Shown: piece after piece, positions 57,457-64,000 of the stretch
Layout of the letters: every line of letters starts with the position of its first letter
Numbering within the stretch: position 1 is the stretch's first letter
NCBI RefSeq assembly: GCF_000718025.1
Contig: NZ_JODS01000014.1
Span: 1-64,000 of the forward strand
DNA length: 64,000 nt
Source: Kitasatospora purpeofusca
GTDB taxonomy: Bacteria; Actinomycetota; Actinomycetes; Streptomycetales; Streptomycetaceae
Direction: 5' to 3'
Program-made: the position numbers and the translations under genes
The notes under the pieces: generated by a model
Seen by the model: the letters and a program-made list of their open reading frames with translations, nothing else
Told to the model about the DNA's origin: nothing
The model's database searches: none

Positions 57457-59085
57457 TCAGCCCATGTGCGGGTAGCGGTAGTCCGTCGGCGGGACGAAGG
57501 TCTCCTTGACCGAGCGGGTCGAGGTCCACCGCGCGAGGTTCTGCTTGGCGCCGGCCTTGTCGTTGGTGCCCGAGGCACGGGCGCCGCCGAACGGCTGCTG
57601 GCCGACGACCGCGCCGGTCGGCTTGTCGTTGATGTAGAAGTTGCCGGCCGCGTTGCGCAGCTTGAGCATCGCGTGCTGGACGGCCTCGCGGTCCTGGGAG
57701 ATGATCGCGCCGGTCAGGGCGTAGTCCGAGACCGACTCCATCTGGGTCAGCATCTCGTCGTACTTGTCGTCCTCGTAGACGTACACGGCGAGGACCGGGC
57801 CGAAGTACTCGTCGCGGAAGTACTCCGAGGCCGGGTCCTGGCAGACCAGCACGGTCGGCCGGACGAAGTAGCCCACGCTGTCGTCGTAGGTGCCGCCGGC
57901 CAGGACCTCGACCTGCGGGTCGGCCTGGGCGCGGTCGATCACGGCCTTGTTCTTGGCGAAGGCGCGGTCGTCGATGACGGCGGACATGAAGTTCGACAGG
58001 TCGGTGACGTCGCCCATGGTCAGACCGTCGACCTCGGCGCGGAAGTCGTCCTTCAGCTCGGCCCAGATCGAGGCCGGGACGTAGGCGCGGGAGAGCGCCG
58101 AACACTTCTGGCCCTGGAACTCGAAGGCGCCGCGGGTCATCGCGGTCTTCAGCACGGCCCGGTCGGCGGACGGGTGGGCGACCAGGAAGTCCTTGCCGCC
58201 GGTCTCGCCGACGATCCGCGGGTAGGTGCGGTAGCCGGAGATGTTGTTGCCGACCTCGCGCCACAGGTGCTGGAAGGTGGCGGTGGAGCCGGTGAAGTGG
58301 ATGCCGGCCAGCGCCGGGTGCTTCAGCGCGACGGCGGAGACGTCCAGGCCGTCGCCGGTCACCATGTTGATGACGCCCTTGGGCAGGCCGGCCGCCTCCA
58401 GCAGCTGCATCAGCAGGTGCGCGGAGAACTGCTGGGTCGGCGAGGGCTTCCACAGCACCACGTTGCCCATCAGCGCCGGCGCGGTCGGCAGGTTGCCGGC
58501 GATGGCGGTGAAGTTGAACGGGGTGATCGCGTAGACGAAGCCCTCCAGCGGGCGGTGGTCGCTGCGGTTCCACACGCCGTCCGAGGAGATCGGCTGCTCG
58601 GCCATGATCTGGCGGGCGAAGTGCACGTTGAAGCGCAGGAAGTCGACCAGCTCGCAGGGGGTGTCGATCTCGGCCTGCTGCGCGGTCTTGGACTGGCCGA
58701 GCATGGTGGCGGCGGCCAGGGTCTCGCGCCAGGGGCCGGCCAGCAGGTCGGCGGCGCGCAGGAAGATCGCGGCGCGGGAGTCGAAGGAGAGCGCCTGCCA
58801 GGCCGGGGCCGCGGCCAGGGCAGTGTCGATGGCCTCCTGCGCGTCCGCCTGGGTGGCGTTGCGCAGGGTTCCGAGCCTCGCCGCGTGGTTGTGCGGCTGG
58901 ACGACGTGGAACTCGGTGCCGCCGCCCATCCGGCGCTCACCGTTGATCGTCATGGTCAGCTGGACCGGCTCCTGGCCGCCCAGCTCCTTCAGCTTCGCCT
59001 CCAGGCGGGCCCGTTCCGGGCTGCCGGGGGCGTAGCTGTGGACCGGCTCGTTCACCGGCGCGGGGACCTGGGTCACAGCATCCAT
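57457..59085 (-). CDS. pruA: 1-pyrroline-5-carboxylate dehydrogenase
   Basis: 542 residues, ATG 59085 with GGAGAG upstream. Aldehyde dehydrogenase superfamily: catalytic Glu in RIVGETGGKDFLV, catalytic Cys in EFQGQKCSALSRAY, and ITPFNFTAIAGNLPTAPALM. Length fits the stand-alone PruA. Converts glutamate gamma-semialdehyde to glutamate with NAD. First gene of the proline operon; the PucR-type regulator is divergent across 288 bases. Confidence 0.97.
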   Translation of the reverse strand: MDAVTQVPAPVNEPVHSYAPGSPERARLEAKLKELGGQEPVQLTMTINGERRMGGGTEFHVVQPHNHAARLGTLRNATQADAQEAIDTALAAAPAWQALSFDSRAAIFLRAADLLAGPWRETLAAATMLGQSKTAQQAEIDTPCELVDFLRFNVHFARQIMAEQPISSDGVWNRSDHRPLEGFVYAITPFNFTAIAGNLPTAPALMGNVVLWKPSPTQQFSAHLLMQLLEAAGLPKGVINMVTGDGLDVSAVALKHPALAGIHFTGSTATFQHLWREVGNNISGYRTYPRIVGETGGKDFLVAHPSADRAVLKTAMTRGAFEFQGQKCSALSRAYVPASIWAELKDDFRAEVDGLTMGDVTDLSNFMSAVIDDRAFAKNKAVIDRAQADPQVEVLAGGTYDDSVGYFVRPTVLVCQDPASEYFRDEYFGPVLAVYVYEDDKYDEMLTQMESVSDYALTGAIISQDREAVQHAMLKLRNAAGNFYINDKPTGAVVGQQPFGGARASGTNDKAGAKQNLARWTSTRSVKETFVPPTDYRYPHMG

Positions 59086-59186
59086 GAGCGCACGCTCTCC
59101 TTCGTTCCTTGCGGGGGATGCCGACGCGGATCGCACGACGGCCACATGACGAACGCTATTCCTGCATCAGGGGTCGCTTGATTGGC

Positions 59187-59221
59187 CGGACGGCTAAAAT
59201 CATCCGGACGGCGTTGTCCGA
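59187..59221. promoter_or_regulatory. Repeated motif between pruA and its regulator
   Basis: CCGGACGGC occurs at 59187-59195 and 59205-59213 (18 bases apart). The second starts a CGGAC-N6-GTCCG palindrome ending at 59221. In the divergent gap and so a candidate operator for the regulator at 59374. Confidence 0.4.
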
Positions 59222-59373
59222 CCGGATGAAGGATTCGGACGAAAGCCACCCTTCGGCCACCCACCGGCCACACCGGACCCACCTCGGACCCACTCCCGGT
59301 TCACTCCCGACCCGCCACCGGCCACGGCGGCGGCCGACCCCCGCCGCCCGTCGGACACCTTTGAGGAGGCCCG

Positions 59374-60975
59374 ATGACCGCCCCCGGCCTCCCGCTCCGG
59401 CAGCTGCTGATGTCCCTGGGCGAGCCGCTGGTCGAGCTCCAGACCGCCCCGCAGGGCCTCGACGTCCCGGTCCGCGACGTGGCCATCCTCGACCCCGAGG
59501 ACCCGCCCACCGCCGCCCCGGGCGAACTCGTGCTCGCCATCGGCGCCCGCGGCCGGGCCGCCCTCCCGGCCCTGCGCGCGGCCGGCCGGGCCGGGGCCGC
59601 CGCGGTCGCCGTCAAGCTGGACGCCCCCGGCCAGGCCGACGCGCTGCGCGAGGCGGCCACCGAGGCCGGCGTGGCGCTGCTCTCGGTGCGCCGGGAGACC
59701 CGCTGGGAGCACCTCGACTCCCTGGCCCGGGCGATCATCGCCGGACCGGACACCCCGGACGCGCCCGGCTCCCCCGAGCACAACGCCGGCGACCTGTTCT
59801 CGCTCGCCCAGACCGTCGCCGTGCTCACCAACGGCATCGTCTCGATCGAGGACACCTCCAGCCGGGTGCTCGCCTACTCGCGCTCCTCCGACTCCGACGA
59901 GGTCGACGACCTGCGCCGGCTCTCCATCCTCGGCTGGCAGGGCCCCGAGCCGTACCTGTCCAAGCTCCGCGAGTGGGGCGTCTTCCAGCACCTGCGCACC
60001 TCGGACACCGTGATCGCCGTCGACCCCCACCCGGAGCTCGGCCTGCGCCGCCGGCTGGCGATCGGCATCAGGACCGGCGCGCAGCCGCTCGGCACGATCT
60101 GGGTGCAGGAGGGCGCCCGGCCGCTCGCGCCGCTCGCCGAGCAGGCGCTGGTCGGCGCGGCCCGGGTGGCCGCGGCCCAGCTGGTGCGCCGCCGCCGGGA
60201 GCTGTCCGCGGACGTCCGGCTCACCCGGACCCTGGTCACCGGTCTGCTGGAGGGCTCCACCGGCCCGCAGTCGCTGGCCACCCACCTCGGCCTCGACGTG
60301 CGGCGCCCGGCCACCGTGCTGGCGTACAGCGCGGGCACCACCGAGCAGCTCACCCGGGCCGAGGTGACCGGCCTCATCTCGGTGCACACGGCGGCCCGGC
60401 ACCGCGCCGCGCTGCTCGCGCCGATCGAGTCCCGGGTGTACGTGCTGCTGCCCGACCTGCCCGCGAACCTGCCGATGGCCACCGTGCGCGGCTGGGCTCA
60501 GGAGGTGGTCGAGGCGGCCAGGGACCACCTGGGCGTCCGGCTGCGGGCGGCGCTCGGTTCGACCGTGGAGGGCCTCGCCCAGGTGCCGGAGTCGCGCGCG
60601 CAGGCGGACCGGATCCTGGACGCGATGGGCCGCGGCGGGGTCGACCTGGAGGTCGCGGCGCTGATCGACGTCCAGGCGGAGGTGCTGGTCAGCGAGGTGC
60701 TGGCGCTGCTCCAGGAGCGCGACGGCCTGCGCGACCCGCGGCTCACCGCGCTGACCTCCTACGACCGCAGGCACGGGACCAGGCTCGCCGAGTCGGTGCT
60801 GGCCTGGCTGGACGCGCTGGGCGAGGTCCGGGTCGCGGCGGACGCCCTGCACATCCACCCGAACACCCTGCGGTACCGGGTCCGCCGGGCCGAGCAGCTG
60901 ACCGGGATCGACCTGGCCCAGCCGCAGCAGCGGCTGCTGGCGATGCTCCAGCTGCGGCTGCCGGCCGACTCCTGA
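59374..60975 (+). CDS. PucR-family regulator, likely of proline use
   Basis: 533 residues, ATG with GAGGAGG upstream. N-terminal sensing domain (PucR_1-like, about 10-130), then a GGDEF-like/middle segment, and the C-terminal HTH_30-type domain: RVAADALHIHPNTLRYRVRRAEQLTGIDL. PucR regulators next to pruA/pruB control proline catabolism in Streptomyces (PutR). The position divergent from pruA supports this. It is followed by a bidirectional terminator. Confidence 0.92.
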   Translation: MTAPGLPLRQLLMSLGEPLVELQTAPQGLDVPVRDVAILDPEDPPTAAPGELVLAIGARGRAALPALRAAGRAGAAAVAVKLDAPGQADALREAATEAGVALLSVRRETRWEHLDSLARAIIAGPDTPDAPGSPEHNAGDLFSLAQTVAVLTNGIVSIEDTSSRVLAYSRSSDSDEVDDLRRLSILGWQGPEPYLSKLREWGVFQHLRTSDTVIAVDPHPELGLRRRLAIGIRTGAQPLGTIWVQEGARPLAPLAEQALVGAARVAAAQLVRRRRELSADVRLTRTLVTGLLEGSTGPQSLATHLGLDVRRPATVLAYSAGTTEQLTRAEVTGLISVHTAARHRAALLAPIESRVYVLLPDLPANLPMATVRGWAQEVVEAARDHLGVRLRAALGSTVEGLAQVPESRAQADRILDAMGRGGVDLEVAALIDVQAEVLVSEVLALLQERDGLRDPRLTALTSYDRRHGTRLAESVLAWLDALGEVRVAADALHIHPNTLRYRVRRAEQLTGIDLAQPQQRLLAMLQLRLPADS

Positions 60976-61021
60976 CGGCACCCCCGTACGTCCCCGGGGC
61001 CCGTACGTCGGGCACGCGAAA

Positions 61022-61043
61022 GGGGCCCGCCGAAGCGGGCCCC
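61022..61043. terminator. Hairpin between the regulator and phoX
   Basis: 9-bp arms (GGGGCCCGC) with loop CGAA between convergent genes. Confidence 0.75.
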
Positions 61044-61064
61044 GATCACTCACTCGCGGTCAGC

Positions 61065-62549
61065 TCACTGGCCGTAGCCCTGGCCGCGCTTGTGCTCGTT
61101 CAGGCGGTGCCACGGGCCGGTGATGGCCAGCTGGATGCCCGGGGTCTGGATGTTGGCGAAGAGGGTCTTGCCGTCGTCCGAGAAGGTGACGCCGGTGAAC
61201 TCGCTGAACTCGGGCTTCTCGGCGGTGCCGATGTTCAGCTCGTTGCGGGCGATCGGGAAGGTCAGGCCGTCCTCGGTGGCGCCGAACAGGTGCGAGACAC
61301 CCTCGCCGTCCTCGGCGATCACGATGCCGCCGTAGGGCGAGACGGTGATGTTGTCCGGGCCGTCGAAGTTGTCGTGGTCGCCCCAGACGTCGGTGTTGAC
61401 GCCCAGCAGGACCTTCAGGGTGATGGTGCGGCGGACCGGGCTGTAGAACCAGACCTGGCCGTCGTGCTGCAGCGGGCTCTCCGAGCGGGCGAAGCTGGAG
61501 ACGAAGTAGAAGCCGCCGTCACCCCACCACATGCCCTCCAGCTTGCGGGCGCGGGTGACCTCGCCGTCCTTGAACTGCTTGCGGACGGAGACGGTCCTGG
61601 CGTCGCGGTCCTGGACCTTGACCCAGTCCACGCCGTAGGTGGTGCCGACCTTGGTGGCGCGGGACAGGTCGTCGATGAACTTTCCCTGGGCGTCGAAGAC
61701 CTTGAAGGCCTCCAGCACACCGGCGTCGGCGGCCAGCTTGCGCAGCTGGTAGCGACCGTGCTTGAAGCCGGCCGGCGGGGTCCAGCGGAAGAGCAGGCCG
61801 TTGGGGTTCGAGGCGTCCTCGGTCAGGAAGACGTGACCGCGCTTCGGGTCGACGACGACGGCCTCGTGGGCGTAGCGGCCGAAGGCCTTCACCGGCTGCG
61901 GGTCGCGGTTGTAGTCGTCGTCGAACGGGTCGACCTCGAAGATGTAGCCGTGGTCCTTGGTGAAGCCGTTCTTGCCGGCCTTGTCCTCGGTCTCCTCGCC
62001 GGACAGCCAGGTGCCCCACGGGGTGACGCCACCGGCGCAGTTGGTGGCGGTGCCGGCGATGCCGACCCACTGCTCGACCGTGCCGTTGGCCTTGGCGTGC
62101 ACGATGGTGCAGCCGCCGGCCGCGCCCGGGTCGTAGACGTGGCCCTCGGTCAGCGGGACCGGGTTGGGCCAGTTGGCGCGGGCGCCACCCAGCTCGTGGT
62201 TGACGACCAGCAGGTTGCCGCCGCGCTCGTCCTCGAACGCCGAGGTGCCGTCGTGGTTGCTCGGGGTGAACTCACCGGTGCGCAGCTTGGTGACGCCGGC
62301 GCGGTTCACGACCTTGTACTTGAAGCCCTTGGGCAGGGCGAGCAGGCCGCCCTGGGTGTCGGCGACCAGCGGGCCGTAGCCCACGGCGAGGCGCTCGGCC
62401 TCGGCGGCCTCGGCGGCCGGCGCCTCGCCACCGGCAGGAGCGGCGATCGCACCCGGGGCGGTGGCCAGGGCCTCCGCGCTGCCGGCGATCAGAACACCGG
62501 CCCCGACGAGGGTGGAACGGTTGACGAAGTCCCGACGGGACAGCGACAT
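61065..62549 (-). CDS. phoX: PhoX-type alkaline phosphatase
   Basis: 494 residues, ATG 62549 with AGGAG eight bases upstream. Tat signal (SLSRRDFVNRSTLVGAG), then a beta-propeller phosphatase with LLVVNHELGG, WLSGEETEDKAGKNG, YAHEAVVVDPKRGHVFLTED, GGFYFVSSFARSE and NFDGPDNITVSPYGG, the calcium/iron-binding PhoX pattern. Releases phosphate from organic esters outside the cell. A PHO box stands 98 bases upstream, so it should belong to the PhoP regulon. Confidence 0.95.
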   Translation of the reverse strand: MSLSRRDFVNRSTLVGAGVLIAGSAEALATAPGAIAAPAGGEAPAAEAAEAERLAVGYGPLVADTQGGLLALPKGFKYKVVNRAGVTKLRTGEFTPSNHDGTSAFEDERGGNLLVVNHELGGARANWPNPVPLTEGHVYDPGAAGGCTIVHAKANGTVEQWVGIAGTATNCAGGVTPWGTWLSGEETEDKAGKNGFTKDHGYIFEVDPFDDDYNRDPQPVKAFGRYAHEAVVVDPKRGHVFLTEDASNPNGLLFRWTPPAGFKHGRYQLRKLAADAGVLEAFKVFDAQGKFIDDLSRATKVGTTYGVDWVKVQDRDARTVSVRKQFKDGEVTRARKLEGMWWGDGGFYFVSSFARSESPLQHDGQVWFYSPVRRTITLKVLLGVNTDVWGDHDNFDGPDNITVSPYGGIVIAEDGEGVSHLFGATEDGLTFPIARNELNIGTAEKPEFSEFTGVTFSDDGKTLFANIQTPGIQLAITGPWHRLNEHKRGQGYGQ

Positions 62550-62646
62550 GGCAGTCACTCCTGAAGGCTGGGGAGCCGACCGGGCGGACCCGGTGCGCGG
62601 CGTGCGAGGTGTCGAGAACGGTCGTCGACGCCCAGCAGACTCCGCC

Positions 62647-62668
62647 CGCCCGGTGAACAGCCGGTAAA
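62647..62668 (-). promoter_or_regulatory. PHO box upstream of phoX
   Basis: On the minus strand, two adjacent 11-base units TTTACCGGCTG and TTCACCGGGCG, the direct-repeat pattern bound by PhoP. Confidence 0.65.
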
Positions 62669-62826
62669 GGGGACACCGCGTCAGAGCGGCCATTTGCCGA
62701 CCGTATTCGAACCCATGACTCAACTTTTGCCATGTACCCACAGGTCACACCACCGGCCGGGCCCCGGCCACCCCCCGTTCGGCCCCCGGGAGGGCCGCCG
62801 TTCAACCGGCCCGCCGCCCGGCCGCC

Positions 62827-64000
62827 TCAGCGGCCGGCCCGCGCCACCCGCCACTGCTCCCAGGCCGCCAGCCACAGCTGCTCGCCCATCCGGTGGTGCT
62901 CCCCGCGCTCCCCGTCCCGCACCCGCTCCCCGTCCCGCACCCGCTCCCCGGCCCGTACCCGCTGCCAGGCCAGCTGGGCCGGCAGACTCGCCACCTCGCT
63001 GGCGAACACCGAGTACCGGATCGACTCCTCCACCGCGGCGTCGCCCTCCGGCGTCCCCACCACCCAGTGGGTCAGCTGGGACAGCCGCCGGAGCTGCTCG
63101 ACCATCGCGGCCACCGCCTCCGCCGCCTCCGGCCTGGTCTCCGAGGCGAGCCGCATCTGCTGACGCACCGCCGCCTCCCACCGCAGCGCGCCCGCCTCCG
63201 CGCGCGCCCCCCGCAGCGGCCGCGGCGGCCGCCCGGACCGCAGCCGGGCCTCGACCGCGGCGGCCTCGCTGATGCCGTGCGCGATCACCTCCCGGTGCGC
63301 CTCCAGTCCGGTGACCGGGGCCAGCTCGCGCCGCTCCACCGGCAGGCACCGGCCGCGCCGGGCGGCCAGCTCGCGCAGCAGCTCGGTGCGGCCGCGCAGA
63401 CAGCTCTCCGGGTCCTGGATCCGGGCCAGCTCGACGCCGCCCGGCGGCACCCCGCGCCCGCAGACCGTCACGGTGAGCCCGTCCACCCGGAACCGGCCCG
63501 CCCAGACCGGCTCGGCGCCGCCCATCGGGCAGCAGCCGGGCAGCGGCGCGCCGGACCACAGGCCGCGCCGGTCCTCGTGCACCTCGACGGCGTGCGCCCG
63601 GCCGTCGACGGTGATCCACTCGCGCAGCGCCCTGACCCGGCCCGGGGTGTCGCCCTCGTCGACCCCGAGCTGCTCGTAGACCCGGTCGCGCTCGTCCTCG
63701 ACCACGTCCTCCAGCTCGGGCAGCGGCTCGTACCGGTCGGCGCCCGGCCGGTGGGTGCGCACGGTGACGTAGGGGCCGGCCGCCGAGGTCCAGTCGCCGG
63801 TGCCGACCTCGACCCAGCCGGGAACGGGATCCGCGCCGCCGCCGAACGCGACCAGCGCGACCGGACCGCCCGGTCCCGCCGCGGGCACCACGCCGTACAG
63901 CGGGAAGTCGGCCGCGGCGAGGGTCCGGCGGGCGAGGTCCTCCTGACCGCCGAGGAACTCCTCCAGGTCGCCGACCCGGCACTCGCGCGGACAGTCCCCC
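62827..64000 (-). CDS. Hypothetical protein, runs off the window
   Basis: The frame is open from the window edge to the stop at 62827 (about 390 residues seen; only internal GTG codons, so the real start is outside). The visible part holds EWITVDGRAHAVEVHEDRRG, then WAGRFRVDGLTVTVCGRGVP and a helical C-terminal region ending with three tandem ERVRDG-like repeats (GERVRAGER, GERVRDGER). It is soluble and unassigned. Convergent or same-strand relation beyond the edge cannot be judged. Confidence 0.6.
   Translation of the reverse strand, partial: GDCPRECRVGDLEEFLGGQEDLARRTLAAADFPLYGVVPAAGPGGPVALVAFGGGADPVPGWVEVGTGDWTSAAGPYVTVRTHRPGADRYEPLPELEDVVEDERDRVYEQLGVDEGDTPGRVRALREWITVDGRAHAVEVHEDRRGLWSGAPLPGCCPMGGAEPVWAGRFRVDGLTVTVCGRGVPPGGVELARIQDPESCLRGRTELLRELAARRGRCLPVERRELAPVTGLEAHREVIAHGISEAAAVEARLRSGRPPRPLRGARAEAGALRWEAAVRQQMRLASETRPEAAEAVAAMVEQLRRLSQLTHWVVGTPEGDAAVEESIRYSVFASEVASLPAQLAWQRVRAGERVRDGERVRDGERGEHHRMGEQLWLAAWEQWRVARAGR
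62906..62959. repeat. 18-bp in-frame tandem repeat, three units
   Basis: Unit CGCTCCCCGTCCCGCACC twice exactly and once with two changes, encoding the GERVRD repeats of the hypothetical protein at 62827. Confidence 0.85.

Noticed and set aside
59109..62564. Open frame of over 1100 codons on the plus strand
   Set aside because: It overlaps the PucR regulator out of frame and phoX in antisense. Its Arg/Pro/Gly composition marks it as a shadow.

Overview
The window is high-GC actinobacterial DNA, most likely from a member of the Streptomycetaceae (Streptomyces or Kitasatospora). Support for this: XRE/DUF397 gene pairs, an AfsR-like BTAD/NB-ARC regulator, an SsgA-family sporulation regulator, a class-E-sortase type LAxTG surface protein, a type II glutamine synthetase behind GlnR boxes, frequent GTG/TTG starts, and strong GC hairpins as terminators. 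It reads as chromosomal core sequence with an accessory patch at about 0-18 kb. I see no rRNA, tRNA, CRISPR array or insertion sequence.

Layout. 0-4 kb: small genes, an XRE regulator with its DUF397 partner, a second orphan DUF397, a frameshifted small membrane protein and a Nudix hydrolase. 4-8.5 kb: two secreted proteins (a ricin-type lectin and a possible pore-former) downstream of a large AfsR-like regulator. 8.5-18 kb: an NmrA/HxlR/RidA block flanked by 78-bp direct repeats, then a run of unrecognised genes separated by near-identical palindromic hairpins, a second frameshifted gene, a TOPRIM protein and a Uma2-like nuclease. 18-26 kb: phosphoesterase/MFS/beta-propeller operon, a cobalamin pair, a MOSC/HAD-like pair and a lipoprotein. 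26-31 kb: GNAT, glnII with GlnR boxes, LAxTG protein, ung, amidohydrolase.

31-47 kb is the most interesting part. It holds a phosphonate-use system: a fusion of a gamma-butyrobetaine-dioxygenase-like (TmpA/PhnY*-like) oxygenase with a PhnZ/TmpB-like HD-domain oxygenase, a GntR/UTRA regulator, a four-gene ABC importer of the 2-aminoethylphosphonate/iron type, and, 6-7 kb further on, an operon of an FAD oxidoreductase and a phosphonatase-like HAD hydrolase. One 18-bp operator (AAGTTG-N6-CAACTT-like) stands upstream of all three transcription units, so the two parts look like one regulon. Phosphonate-type PHO boxes are also suggested upstream of two of them. Between the two parts lies a sulfatase/formylglycine-generating-enzyme operon preceded by a 28-codon cysteine-containing leader peptide and a hairpin, which suggests sulfur-responsive attenuation.

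47-64 kb: an FMN-binding oxidoreductase-like protein, PAP2 phosphatase, GAF-domain regulator, SsgA-like protein, a collagen-like/proline-rich membrane protein, a double-TerD protein, GNAT, an RraA-like protein, a proline catabolic operon (pruA, pruB) with its divergent PucR-type regulator, phoX behind a PHO box, and a hypothetical gene running off the end. Protein assignments are from reading motifs by eye; no database search was possible.
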